Below are positions 47,460 to 60,800 of a stretch of DNA of 64,000 bases, one piece after another. The notes under the pieces were generated by a model, which made no database searches, had not been told where the DNA came from, and worked only from the letters and a program-made list of their open reading frames with translations. A program made the translations under genes and the position numbers. Position 1 is the stretch's first letter; each line of letters starts with the position of its first letter. Location of the stretch: positions 129,594 to 193,593 of the forward strand of contig JAKUCV010002551.1 in NCBI GenBank assembly GCA_028386065.3. Direction: 5' to 3'. The DNA is from Turnera subulata. Lineage: Eukaryota; Streptophyta; Magnoliopsida; Malpighiales; Passifloraceae.

Positions 47460-49353
47460 TAGGGGTGTAAGCGAGTCAAGCTACTCGCGAGCTATTCGGG
47501 ATCGACTCGGCGGCTACTCGAACTCGACTCGTGCTTATCGAGCTTGAAAGGTTATCGAGCCAAGTTCGAGCTTACCAATACTCGGCTCGTGAAGTTCGCG
47601 AGCCTTATCGAGCTTTGCCATAATATAATGATATGAGCCTTGGGTAAAAAGTTGGGCCATTTGCCATAATATAATGGGATATAGGCGTTGGATAAAAATT
47701 TGGGGTATGTCCTTCTTAAGCCCAAAAATATAAATAAAAGTTAAAATTAAATTAAAATATGAGAGACTGTCACAGATACAATACAATGAAAAAAAGGAAA
47801 GACAAATTTACTAACTACTGCTAAGTAAATAAATCGTCTAATTCATTGTTCAAAAGACCATAAAACGACTAAACTAAACCTAGACAAGAGAAAGCCCCAA
47901 TTTGAAACTTTTAATCCCTAGTTCTTTGCATTTCCACGACAAAACCCAATCACCCAGACACACATCCTTCGTCGGCCACCACCACCGAAATCTCCCTCGC
48001 CAAGTCCTTTCTCTCTCTCTATCTCACCTCGGCCATGTCCTTCTTAAGCTAAAAAATCCTAGTGTGTATTAGGTAAGGACTCCTTCGTCTCTCTCTCTCT
48101 CTCTCTCCCCCCCCACCCCCCCCCTCGCTCGCCTCTTTGTCTAGGGCCCGACTCGCCCCTTTCCCGGCTGATTCTCAACGGTTTTTTGCGTTTTCTCTGC
48201 AGGAGCAGCCATGAAGGGCGCAAAATCCAAGGCCGGAGCCAAACCTGCCGATAACAAGTGATTTTGTATTTTCTCTTTGTTTTTGTTTCTTCGTGCTTGT
48301 TTCCTCGATTTAGATTTGGATCTGAGATCTCCGGTTTCCGTTTGCGATTTTTGAGCTTTGGATCTGTTTTTTTTTGGTGTGTGTCTCTATTTTGGCTGAA
48401 GAGAAAGCGGCCAAAAAGGCCACGAAGGACCCTAGCAAGCCAAAGAGGCCTCCTAGTGCTTTCTTCGTTTTCATGTACGAGATCGTATTCGATGTCTTCG
48501 TGATTCTATTTTTTTGCTAGCTTAGTCTGTATGTGTCGATGTACTTTGTTCTCTGTTTGATTCGTTTTTGTTTTGATTTGAATTTTATAGGGAGGAGTTT
48601 AGGTAGGAGTTCAAGGGGAAGCACCTTAACAATAAATCTGTGGCTGCTGTGAGTGATCTCTGCTTAATAGATCTTGTTCCGTTTTTTCCCCCGTTTCTTA
48701 GTTATAGATTTAGTTTTTAAATGAATCGTGGCTTGTTATTGTTTTTGGGAGAGATGACGATTGTTTTCTGGATGGAATCAGGTTGGTAAAGTTGCTGGTG
48801 ATAAGTGGAAGTCTATGACAGTCGACAGATGCTGTGAGTTTGTTTTTCATTTTGTAATTTCTTTTTATGGTTTTCTTTTCTGATCAGTCACTTTCCTTGG
48901 TGGTCGTTGATAGTGTTTCTTGGGTGTAAGAGATTGAAAATGGAAGGAAGCTTAGAGCCAACTGCGGAGAACTTACTGGATTAATTTGGAGCAGCTTGAA
49001 GCTGATTTTTTGGACTTTAGTTATGTTTGGAGCAGTCTGTATTAACAATTTAGTTGTGTTTGGACTTTGGAGTGCTTTAAAATTTAGTTGTGTTTGGACT
49101 TTGGAGTGTTTTAAAATTTATGATCTCTATTTAATATTAATCGAGCTTAATCGAGTTGAATCGAACTTGCATTAACGAGCTCTAACGAGTTGAGATCCAC
49201 CCACCGAAGCCAACCACTACTTAACGAGCCTTATCGAGCCGAACTCGAGTAGTGGCAAAATCTAACGAGCTCGAGCTCGAGCGTGAGGTTTCCTTAACGA
49301 GCTCGAGTCGAGCAAGGCACTACTCGGCTCGACTCGGCTCGTTTACACCTTTA
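47460..49353 (+). mobile_element. Non-autonomous hAT element carrying HMGB gene pieces (Pack-hAT type)
   Basis: 1894 bp. Ends are TAGGGGTGTAAGCGAG on the left and TAAAGGTGTAAACGAG (reversed) on the right, typical of plant hAT termini. A perfect 8-bp duplication ggccaagt flanks it (47452-47459, 49354-49361). Both subterminal zones are dense in gagctcgag / ctcgactcg motifs in opposite orientation (47475-47600; 49140-49340). No transposase is encoded. The centre holds exons and introns of an HMGB-type gene. Confidence 0.92.
48211..48823 (+). pseudogene. Captured HMGB (HMG-box) gene fragment, four exons with introns
   Basis: Exon 1 (48211 to about 48257) starts ATGAAGGGCGCAAAATCCAA and encodes MKGAKSKAGAKPADNK, the usual plant HMGB N-terminus. 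Exon 2 (48403-48474) gives KAAKKATKDPSKPKRPPSAF and the start of the HMG box. Exon 3 (48591-48648) gives EEFR, a TAG stop (48604-48606), then EFKGKHLNNKSVAA. Exon 4 (48782 to about 48823) gives VGKVAGDKWKSM. Splice sites between them are still GT-AG. The remainder of the box and the acidic tail are missing. HMGB proteins bend DNA in chromatin. Retained introns and a C/T-rich 5' leader (48000-48200) show genomic capture by the hAT element, not retroposition. It cannot make a full protein. Confidence 0.88.
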
Positions 49354-49361
49354 GGCCAAGT

Positions 49362-50950
49362 CTTTAGACTTCAAGCCTTAAACCAAAGGATTTTAACTTC
49401 CTTAGAACATCTTTTAAGAACCTGGTTGGATTGTTATAATTTGCACCCACCTCATATAGTACTAGGAAGTGCTCTTTACTTTTTGAAGCTCCCTCAGAGT
49501 CTTGACCTCCAAGAACTTCCCAAATTGAGGATCCGTAATCTCTCGGCTACCTCTTGAAACGAAGGGTATGCACCCCCTTACCAACCTCTTCCTTTTCAAG
49601 TAACTCTCTATTTTACATGATACTTGCTTTTGGAGTACGGACTCTTAAGTCGTATTGGCATCCAAGTCCTCGGGCCATCAAGGCCATCCGGGTTTGAGTC
49701 TGGGTGCATGGGTTAGGATAGGATTAGAGTGTATATAGGTACATTTGGAGGAGCACATTAGGATGATTAAAAAAAAAACATTTCTAGGAGAATAGGGAGG
49801 TTTTAAATGAAATTGTGACCACTTTATTATTTCTAAGAAGCATTAAAAGACAAGTCTACCTTTGGAGGCCCTTAACCTGGCTTCCTTAGGAATTGCCAAA
49901 TGGGTCTCTCCACCTCAAAAGAAATTTAACTAATTAAAATGCAGTCTCGCTAAAAACTCATGTGTGGCCAAGGTAGACCGAGACTGATGACGGGGTGGTG
50001 CTCAAAGGCGGCTTTGTGGTCTACGACAGATACTGATCTCGTCTTGCAACTGGTTACCTCCCTACATGATGATGCATAGATTCAACCACCCTCCGAAGGT
50101 GATTTTCTTGGTTCTTCTCTTCTATACTCCTCTTCGGGATATTTAATGGAGTTTTCAAATGGTTTCCACTCTTTTTTCCAGTGACGATGCGAATAGTAAT
50201 GGCTTCTTTTCAGGAGATCTTGTCTTGTTGTTGTGCATTTAGCTACGATTGCTTTAGATCTCATAAACCCCTTCATTCCATCTCTCTCCAAATGGTGCTC
50301 GATGTTCGTCCTAGTGGCACTATCTTGTGCAATAATGATCAACTAAAAAGTAAATGGCACACAAAATTTAACTTGGTTCACCAATTTATTGGGCTATATC
50401 GACAAGCTCAATTCCATAGTAATAGTAGTCTTACAAAGAGAGACTTTTCAAAAATAAATTTAAGAGTAAAATAAAATTAGATTTCTATCCAAAGTAGTAT
50501 CCCACAAAAATGTTTTCAAAAAATACCCCAAAAATATTTTTCACACTATTTTGTCACTCCCTAAGTTTAAGAGGAGTTACGAAAAATATTAAGAAATATT
50601 TCCCTCTATTTTCTCTTCTTCCTCATTCTCTCCATTTGTTTTTCAGTGAATTTTGTTGTCTGTGAACTGTGTTTTTGCGACGAATGTTGCTGCCTTTATA
50701 TAGGCACTGAAGCCACAATTTTGTTCTTCATTGTGGACCCTTTTGCTGCAAAGAAGCATGGTGCCAAATATGCCAAACAAGAATGTTGCTTGCCACTTCA
50801 TGCTTGGAGCTGCAATTTTGTGCTCTCTAATTTTCTTCGACTGCACTACTGCGATGAAACATGAAGCACAACTGAGTGTCATGCATTAATAGTTGTTTTT
50901 CCTCTTTCTTTTAGTCTTTTTTTTGGTTTGTTAATTTCCTTTTGGTTGTT
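49362..50950. other. Intergenic, no gene seen
   Basis: No supported coding frame. Overlapping frames on both strands at 50640-50880 look like chance openings. A segment at 49660-49770 (ccgggtttgagtctggg) has a weak B-box look. Confidence 0.4.
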
Positions 50951-53328
50951 TTTTTTTTTGATACTAATCGAGTTATTTTATTGAAGTATGGGAATATGTA
51001 CAAGTAATCAGTGGCAGTACATTATACAAGACACTGGTGCTAACTAGCTACTGCAGCAATGGGAAATCACCTTACAACACGAATGACTACTCGCTTGCCA
51101 GGATCCCAGTCTTTAAAGGGAGTGGCAGACGCGAGAACAGCCCCGACGCCATAAGGAAACATGGGGAACCGGAGCTTCATCCACCAAAAGGAACGGGTGA
51201 GTACCTGGTCAAATAGTTGGCCCTGATGTACTGGCCGTTGGGAGAAAATCAAGGCATTGCTTGAGAGCCAAATTGTCCAGAAGCAAGCGAAACCAATAAG
51301 TAGCCACACTGGTTGGGAAGTGCTGGTGCCGGCATAAGATGGCCACTGTATGAACCAAGACGCAACAGAACAAGGAACAACCCAGGGAGTTCCCCACCAA
51401 CGACACACCCGAGTCCATAAAGCATGAGAGATAGGGCATAATAAGAACAAATGTTGAATATCCTCAGTAACCAAGTGGCAAAGTGGACAAAGAGAATCCG
51501 CAGGCTACAAAATTGCCCTATGCAGAAGAGCTCCCCGAGTCGCTAGACCCCTTTGTAGAAGGCGCCAAAAGAAGCACTCAATGTGTGGTGGGGAGAGAGA
51601 CAACCAAAGAAGGGGAATCGGACCAACAGCAGGGGCCGGGGCACACAAAGAAGCATAAGCACTCCGTGGAGAAAAATTCTCCCTTTTGTCCCCAAATCCA
51701 AGACCAAGAATCATTGAAACCCCCCACAGGCTAGAGAGCTTGCAATGTTGTCAAAAAATCACTACATAACTTCCACTCCCAAGTATAAAGGGGACGGGTC
51801 CAGGCATGTGCATTTTGAGGGAGGAGGCACGCAGCTAGCTGAACCTCCCGCAATGAGGCAGTTTGGAAATTGGAAGCCCGAAATAATCGTTGATGACTTT
51901 CTTTTAGACACCCCAAAGTAGACCATGTGTCATGCCAGAACCGGATGTTACTTCCATCTCCAACAGACAATGCAATCCCAGATTGTAAAGGGATCCCACT
52001 CAGCCCCGAATAATCACTACTCTTTAAGATATTCTTCCATGTAGGAGAGGCTCTTGCGAAAATAAAACTTGGAGTGAAAGCAGGCCCCATAATACCACAT
52101 TTTGCACGGATAAGAACCTGCCAAAGAGCCACATCAGAGGTGTAATAGCGCCAGAGCCATTTGAAAAGCATGCATTGATTCTTGATTATCAAAAGTTCCA
52201 CCCCTAATCCTCCATGTTCTCTGGGAGTCGCAATCTTGGACCACGCCACCAAGCAAAGTTTCCGAGTGGCATTTACTCCCCCTCATAAGAAAGTGCGCTG
52301 GATGCGCACAAGCTGCTTAGCAACTGTGGCCAGTAACTTAAACATGGAGAGGTAATAAAGAGGAAAGGAGGATATAACCGATTTAATCAACACCAAGCGA
52401 CCGGCAAAAGAGAGAAATTTTCCTTTCCATGAATGTAAGCGTGATTGAAATTTGCGAACAACCGGTTCCCAATGCTTCATATGTTTCATATTTGCTCCCA
52501 AAGGTAGACCAAGATAAGTAAACGGGAGCTTCTCCACCTTACACAACAACCTAGCTGCCAACTCATCTACTTCTGCCGCAATTAGATGGATACCAACAAG
52601 CCCACTTTTATGAAAGTTTATACTCAAACCGGAGAGAAGCTCAAAGCAGCGCAATACTCGTTTGAGATTGAGTAGCGATGTAATATCTGCCGGTGAAAAC
52701 AACAGAGTATCATCCGCATACTGTAGTAAGGAAAGTGACACCCCATGCATCTCAATAGGGGTACATAGACCATTGGTCACAGCCGCAGTAAGCATGGAAG
52801 ACAAACCTTCAGTAGTAAGAAGGAAGAGGAAAGGAGACATGGGGTCCCCTTGCTTTAAACCTTTCTGCATACCAAATTCTGGAGAAGGAGAGCCATTAAT
52901 CAAAACCGATAAGAGCGATGATTGTAGGTAGGCTCTTATCCATGCAATCCATCGGCACCCAAACCCCATCTTAGTCATAACCTGGAATAAATAATCCCAA
53001 TTAACCGAATCAAATGCTTTGTGAAAATCCAATTTCCACACCACAGCCTTCTTTTTGGATGACCTCAATGAATGGATCACCTCAGAGGCGACCATATGAC
53101 AATCTAAAATATTTCTTCCTGCAATGAACCCAGATTGAGTAGGAGAAATTAATCGATCCATGACTGGCTTGATCCTCTCTTCCAGAAGCTTTGATATAAT
53201 CTTATAAACCCCGTGGATCAAAGTAATCGGACGGTAATCATCAAAGGTTTCTGCACCAACTTTCTTGGGAACAAGAGTGATGTAAGTAGAAGTAGAACCC
53301 TTAGGGAGCTGACCCGTAGCAAAGAAAC
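50951..53328 (-). mobile_element. LINE (L1 type), 3' half: RT, zf-RVT and A-tail
   Basis: Minus strand. The first bases (53328-53222) encode the TGQLPKGSTSTYITLVPKK segment of RT in broken continuity with the next frame. 53221-52283 is a 312-codon open RT stretch: RISPTQSGFIAGRNI-like block, VWKLDFHKAFDSVNW, GLKQGDPMSPFLF and the catalytic QYADDTLLF. 52252-51731 continues the thumb/connection part. 51714-51505 and 51474-51067 hold the zf-RVT (LFLLCPISHALW) and C-terminus. The A-tail (T-run at about 50951-50962 in plus) marks the 3' end. Stops and frameshifts lie between the blocks. The 5' half continues at 60946 across the LARD insertion. Confidence 0.88.
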
Positions 53329-55705
53329 TGTAACGCCCAAGATTTTCGGTTATTAATTTTTATGGAATTTTCGGAATTTTTGAATTTTATTTCCAATTTT
53401 ACCCTCGAGGAATTCTCGGATTTTTGGTCAAGAAGATTGTTATTAATATCTTCTTCTTTTCTTTGGAAATATTCATTTAATGGTGAAATTAATCCGTAAC
53501 TGGATTTCTTTTGGAGTTTATTTGCATTTTGTGGTGAAACACAAGGCATGGTGTAGTTTAGTCTAAAACTACGTAGTTTTGGGCTGAGCTATAACATAAA
53601 ACACACACTTATGTGTGTTTTGACTTTTGGGTTGACCAAGGGAGGGCTTGTAGACGAAGTGACGTCGTTTGGTTCAAAACGACGCCGTTTTGCTTTTGAC
53701 GAAAACCCTAACCCTAGCATGGTGGTATAAAAGTCATCTCTTTCTCCCTCTCTCCTCTCTTTTCTTTTCCTTCTCTTCCTTTTTCCCGAGCGGCTGCCAC
53801 CTTCTCCCCGAGTTTTTCTTCCCCCACTTCCAGGTTGTCCTCAACGGTTACCAAACCGTCTATACCAAACCTCCCCATCATCTCTTTCCTTTTCTTCCTT
53901 ACATTCCCTCCTTTGTTTTCCTCTGTTGCTGGATTACGCTTATTGGCTTTTGTTTTGTTGGATTGGCGAACGGTGGTGTCGGGTCTTCTCCGGCAAGGGT
54001 GCTCCTAGGCTCGATATCGGTGGTTCAATCGGAACCTTGTGGGATTGTACTCAAATCCTCGGGCAGAACCACTTAATCAGGTAATGACCAGTTTTTCTAC
54101 CTTTTTTGTTCAATGACGAGTTGGGTTGTCTTTATGATAAACTATACTTGGCCTTTTGTTATCGGTAATCACGTGGTTGGGTTCTGCTATTGTTTTTCAT
54201 TATGGCATACGCTACAGGTTGCTTACCCCTGCACAAATGCATTGATTTCATAACAAAACATGTAATTTTGCGTGGCAATTTTGGTTAGACACAACACGTG
54301 GTTTTCCCTCTTATGATTGGCTCTCATATATTGTTTTTCTTGGAGAGATAGCGTTTGCATGTTTGTGGGTTTGTGTCATGAGCAGAAGCATTCACATGGG
54401 CTCTTCCTCATTTCAGTAACCGTTTCCATTAAATCTTTATTTAATTCTTCCTAATTGTCAGTTGGCACCTGTGGTCATATGTTTACAAATCCTTGTTTGT
54501 TTAATCATATCTGTAACCTTTAAATGATACTTGTTGCAACGTATCTTGCTGGCATGAATTGGTTACTGAACCATAGGAAATACGTATTTAAGAACGTGTC
54601 TATGTTGGGAGGAATTATACGTGGATTAAATGTTGATACTTATACAATAATTCACAGAGATATACCATTAGCTTTTGTGGGGAAGGGTAACTAGTTCAGC
54701 TTAGTGCGCTTCACAATCGTCATGTTTACGTGCATGGTTTATACTAGAATATCGACACCTAGAAAGTATTTACTCTAAATGTGAGGTGGCAGTTGTAGTG
54801 ACTTTAAACTTGTTTTCAATGCAAGATTAATAATTCAAAAGATTTATATCAGTCTAATGAACTTGCCATGTGGTTTGCCCCATGAAACCTTAGTGTCTGA
54901 GCATTGGTTTCCAAGTGAGTTCTTAAGTTTTAAGATGAGTTCACATAGTTAATTGGACTGAGAATTGAAATCTTCCCCGTTGCGTCTCATGCTGGATAAG
55001 GATTTTAATCATAACTTATTAGGTACTAAGCATGCATTTCATACTATGTCTGTGTATTCTATACTTGATACATGTGCCAATGCTTAGGCATCGATGATAC
55101 CTTAGGAGCAACAAGGTCTTATGTCGAGGCAAGTTTGGGCGCTAGCTATCTTTGATCTAGGTGAGGACTTATAAACCTTTGTATGCATTACTGCCTACAA
55201 TGCTCGGTTAATAAACTTGGAACAAGAAGTGGTAATACTTGGTTGGTATTGAGTGCTATATGAATATAAGCCTGCTGTGCTGATGTACTTGATTGCGTTT
55301 ACATCTTAGTGATGATACCTTGATGCAATATGTTTGACTATGTGTATTACGTGCCTGTTTGATATGATATGCTAGCTGAGCATGAGTTTGTTGGTTATGA
55401 GTTATAACATGTAATATGACTTTGTGGTTCGTGTGGTGACTTGAGGGCTGGAGGCCCGGATTTGAAAATAAGATATTAAATCCACGCAACCCTGTTTGAC
55501 AATAACGTATGGCAAAGCTTGTTAAGCATAATTGAGAATAATGAATTATAATAATTCTACTGTGGGGCTGTTGACCTGTTGGTTCGAGCGGGAAGTGATA
55601 CCCTTCGGGATTTCATACGGTTTAGCATGGTATATGCGATTTAGCATATGGGTCTGTTATGACCAGTTCTACCTCCCTCTTTCTACCTCCCCCTTTCTAC
55701 CTCCC

Positions 55706-55740
<35 letters not shown>

Positions 55741-56371
55741 GATGGTATTTGGGCTTAGGCTCTGATTGTATTTGGGCTTATGCCCTGGTTGTCTGATCAG
55801 ACGGGACCGAGCTCGACGCACACAGTAGAGGGCCCTAATAAAATATTTAAACCTAATAACAAAGATAATAGTATAAGTAATGACAAGTGATGGTTTGTAG
55901 TCTGATGATGTCCTGCTATGTGTATTGTGGTTGTTGTTGTTTGATGCCAGTGTACTTGTAGTTGATTTGTAGTTGTATATTATTGGTTTATTTGTTTGCG
56001 GTGAGACAGTGGTTGGTCTCACCCCCTCACAGTTTTACACAGGTTAGCTGATCGATGATCAGAAGAGCATATCAGCAGGTGGCGGTGCTTTCCTCTCCTC
56101 GGGTCGGATCCATAGAGTTCACTGCATACATGTTATCATATGTATAGTCTTCCGCTGCAGACTCGTTGTTGTGTAATTTGTTGTATAATTGTTCATTAGT
56201 TATGTTGTTGATATTGTATCCCGGGGAGAAGGGCATTTTGGTCACTTCACATGCTATACATTCTTTAATGAATGATTTGGTATACAGGTGTCCCGGGAAT
56301 GATAAGGGCAATTTGGTCAATCTATGATTAATTTATAACTTATATTAATAAATTAGGACACGGGCGTTTCA
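53329..56371 (+). repeat. 5' LTR of the LARD
   Basis: 3043 bp. Its promoter zone has paired acgtcgttt / aaaacgacg blocks (53662-53690) and TATAAAAG at 53726-53733, followed by a C/T-rich leader. A (ct)n run lies at 55711-55738. Confidence 0.95.
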
Positions 56372-56373
56372 GT

Positions 56374-56385
56374 TGGTAGCGGAGC
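56374..56385 (+). other. Primer-binding site of the LARD
   Basis: TGGTAGCGGAGC, two bases after the LTR end. Confidence 0.85.
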
Positions 56386-57891
56386 AGGCTGTAGATCCTT
56401 TAGGATGTTAGAATACGTGTTTTTCACTTATGTGCATAAGTCTGCTCCTGTTTGAGTCGGTTGTTGCATTTGTCAAATACATTCATATAGTGAGTCGTAC
56501 TATGGATCCGGTGGAGGACACGTACTTGCTGAGGGTCGGAGCGACCCGGTATTGTCATTGAAATGATATGTTTGTCTTTACAGCTTGGGTTGTTGCAAAG
56601 TTTGTTTTGTGGAATATCCACTGCTTTATCGGAGTCGGTTTGTAGACCCTCGATTCTTTACTTACGCTTTTGTGTCGGTGTGAGTACACCGTTGCTGCTT
56701 TTTCCTGTGTTGTTGCTGGAAGGGGTTTCCTTACGGTAACATGTTTGATAGTTCCTGAAATGGAACTGGCCAATACAAGTAAGAACCATCGGTTTTGTTT
56801 TGGAGTTTACATCTATCAAAGGATGATCTGATGTGATACTTGTGGATATGATTCTTGTAATCTTGGTGATCATATGATTTGTGGTCTGATTTGCTGAGCT
56901 CAAGGATTTGAATTTACTTGTGATTTGTTATCCTGTTCGGAGTTCGAGATGATTTCTTGAATTAATTTGAGAATGATCTAATGATATGTTTGGGAAATTA
57001 TATCTTAAAAATACTTGAGGGAATTAATCTTGTGAGTTTTGGGGTATTAATGGTGATTGTGATAAGAAGGTTTTGTTCATGAATGTTGACTGAAGTTATA
57101 ATTCGTGTGCTAGATGAGGATGTTGATAGTATGTTTACATTGAGGTTTAACTTTGAGGTGTTCTCGGGAATTGTGATTCAGTTACTAGGTTGTTAGTTAT
57201 GTGACGAGAGATACAGTGATGTTTTAATTTCTTTATCAAAGAAACTTTGGAGTCAGTGCTAAGAATGGCTCTAGGGATAGATGCATAAGTGTAAGTTATG
57301 GAAGGATGCTTGGGTCGTGAGAAATCCAAGTTATGGAAATTATAATTACGATATCTCGGTAATGATTGGATTCTAGTGCCTAAGGTATGTTTCGGGAATT
57401 ATACGATTTTGGCTGAATTGGTGTGTGATAAAGGAAATACTTTGAGGCTTTGGATATGAAATAAATATTATGGATTTTGGTCTTGTGGTATTCACAATGG
57501 GAGTGATGATCTGGTTACTTGGGTAACAATTTTGGGTTTTATTATGTGAGGATATGCTTAATGGATTAAAGGATTGGATAGATTTGGTTGAGTGAGGATA
57601 AATGAAATTGTGTATAGATTTTGGTATTATCAATGGTGATAATGAGTGGATAAGACTCATGGGTTAATGTTTTGATCTGGTGCTCTTTAGATCATGTTTG
57701 ACTAAGGTCGATGATCGACTTGGTAAACCGGAGTTCTTAGAAGTGTGATTGATGGTCAAGATGGTTCTACTTGGTGGTTTTGGCCAATGGTATTTTGATA
57801 CCGGGTGACACTTGTTTGTGTCACTTAAGCACTTGGTTGCTTGACTTCTCTTGAAATTTCGAGGACGAAATTTTGTTAAGTGGGGTAGAGC

Positions 57892-60800
57892 TGTAACGCC
57901 CCGGATTTTCGGTTATTAATTTTTATGGAATTTTCGGAATTTTTGAATTTTATTTCCAATTTTATCCTCGAGGAATTCTCGGATTTTTGGTCAAGAAGAT
58001 TGTTATTAATATCTTCTTCTTTTCTTTGGAAATATTCATTTAATGGTGAAATTAATCCGTAATTGGATTTCTTTTGGAGTTTATTTGCATTTTGTGGTGA
58101 AACACAAGGCATGGTGTAGTTTAGTCTAAAACTATGTAGTTTTGGGCTGAGCTATAACATAAAACACACACTTATGTGTGTTTTGACTTTCGGGTTGACC
58201 AAGAGAGGGCTTGTAGACGAAGTGACGTCGTTTGGTTCAAAACGACGCCGTTTTGCTTTTGACGAAAGCCTAACCCTAGGGTGGTGGTATAAAAGTCATC
58301 TCTTTCTCCCTCTCTCCTCTCTTTTCTTTTCCTCCTCTTCCTTTTTCCTGAGCGGCTGCCACCTTCTCCCCGAGTTTTTCTTCCCCCACTTCCAGGTTGT
58401 CCTCAACGGTTACCAAACCGTCTATACCAAACCTCCCCATCATCTCTTTCCTTTTCTTCCTTACATTCCCTCCTTTGTTTTCCTCTGTTGCTGGATTACG
58501 CTTATTGGCTTTTGTTTTGTTGGATTGGCGAACGATGGTGTCGGGTCTTCTCCGGCAAGGGTGCTCCTAGGCTCGATATCGGTGGTTCAATCGGAACCAT
58601 GTGGGATTGTACTCAAATCCTCGGGCAGAACCATTTAATCAGGTAATGACCAGTTTTTCTACCTTTTTTGTTCAATGACGAGTTGGGTTGTCTTTATGAT
58701 AAACTATACTTGGCCTTTTGTTATCGGTAATCACGTGGTTGGGTTCTGCTATTGTTTTTCATTATGGCATATGCTACAGGTTGCTTACCCCTGCACAAAT
58801 GCATTGATTTCATAACAAAACATGTAATTTTGCTTGGCAATTTTGGTTAGACACAACACGTGGTTTTCCCTCTTATGATTGGCTCTCATATATTGTTTTT
58901 CTTGGAGAGATAGCGTTTGCATGTTTGTGGGTTTGTGTCATGAGCAGAAGCATTCACATGGGCTCTTCCTCATTTCAGTAACCGTTTCCATTAAATCTTT
59001 ATTTAATTCTTCCTAATTGTCAGTTGGCACCTGTGGTCATATGTTTACAAATCCTTGTTTGTTTAATCATATCTGTAACCTTTAAATGGTACTTGTTGCA
59101 ACGTATCTTGCTGGCATGAATTGGTTACTGAACCATAGGAAATACGTATTTAAGAACGTGTCTATGTTGGGAGGAATTATACGTGGATTAAATGTTGATA
59201 CTTATACAATAATTCACAGAGATATACCATTAGCTTTTGTGGGGAAGGGTAACTAGTTCAGCTTAGTGCGCTTCACAATCGTCATGTTTACGTGCATGGT
59301 TTATACTAGAATATCGACACCTAGAAAGTATTTACTCTAAATGTGAGGTGGCAGTTGTAGTGACTTTAAACTTGTTTTCAATGCAAGATTAATAATTCAA
59401 AAGATTTATATCAGTCTAATGAACTTGCCATGTGGTTTGCCCCATGATACCTTAGTGTCTGAGCATTGGTTTCCAAGTGAGTTCTTAAGTTTTCAGATGA
59501 GTTCACATAGTTAATTGGACTGAGAAACGAAATCTTCCCCGTTGTGTCTCATGCTGGATAAGGATTTTAATCATAACTTATTAGGTACTAAGCATGCATT
59601 TCATACTATGTCTGTGTATTCTATACTTGATAAATGTGCCAATGCTTAGGCATCGATGATACCTTAGGAGCAACAAGGTCTTATGTCGAGGCAAGTTTGG
59701 GCGCTAGCTATCTTTGATCTAGGTGAGGACTTATAAACCTTTGTATGCATTACTGCCTACAATGCTCGGTTAATAAACTTGGAACAAGAAGTGGTAATAC
59801 TTGGTTGGTATTGAGTGCTATATGAATATAAGCCTGCTGTGCTGATGTACTTGATTGCGTTTACATCTTAGTGATGATACCTTGATACAATATGTCTGAC
59901 TATGTGTATTACGTGCCTGTTTGATATGATATGCTAGCTGAGCATGAGTTTGTTGGTTATGAGTTATAACATGTAATATGACTTTGTGGTTCGTGTGGTG
60001 ACTTGAGGGCTGGAGGCCCGGATTTGAGAATAAGATATTAAATCCACGCAACCCTGTTTGACAATAACGTTTGGCAAAGCTTGTTAAGCATAATTGAGAA
60101 TAATGAATTATAATAATTCTACTGTGGGGCTGTTGACCGGTTGGTTCGAGCGGGAAGTGATACCCCTCGGGATTTCATGCGGTTTAGCAAGGTATATGCG
60201 GTTTAGCATATGGGTCTGTTATGACCGGTTCTACCTCCCTCTTTCTACCTCCCCCTTTCTACCTCCCTCTTTCTCTCTGTCTCTGTCTCTCTCTCTCTCT
60301 CTCTCTATGATGGTATTTGGGCTTGGGCCCTGATTGTATTTGGGCTTATGCCCTGGTTGTCTGATCAGACGGGACCGAGATCGACGCACACAGTAGAGGG
60401 CCCTAATAAAATATTTAAACCTAATAACAGAGATAATAGTATAAGTAATGACAAGTGATGGTTTGTAGTCTGATGATGTCCTGCTATGTGTATTGTGGTT
60501 GTTGTTGTTTGATGCCGGTGTACTTGTAGTTGATTTGTAGTTGTATATTATTTATTTTATTTGTTTGCGGTGAGACAGTGGTTGGTCTCACCCCCTCACA
60601 GTTTTACACAGGTTAGCTGATCGATGATCAGAAGAGCATATCAGCAGGTGGCGGTGCTTTCCTCTCCTCGGGTCGGATCCATAGAGTTCACTGCATACAT
60701 GTTATCATATGTATAGTCTTCCGCTGCAGACTCGTTGTTGTGTAATTTGTTGTATAATTGTTCATTAGTTATGTTGTTGATATTGTATCCCGGGGAGAAG

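Noticed and set aside
50640..50882. Overlapping frames on both strands (72 and 79 codons)
   Set aside because: No domain, no splice context and no partner exons; they look like chance openings.
55256..60333. Pairs of identical small ORFs (for example 55256-55489 and 59818-60051)
   Set aside because: They are repeated only because both LTRs of the LARD carry the same non-coding sequence.
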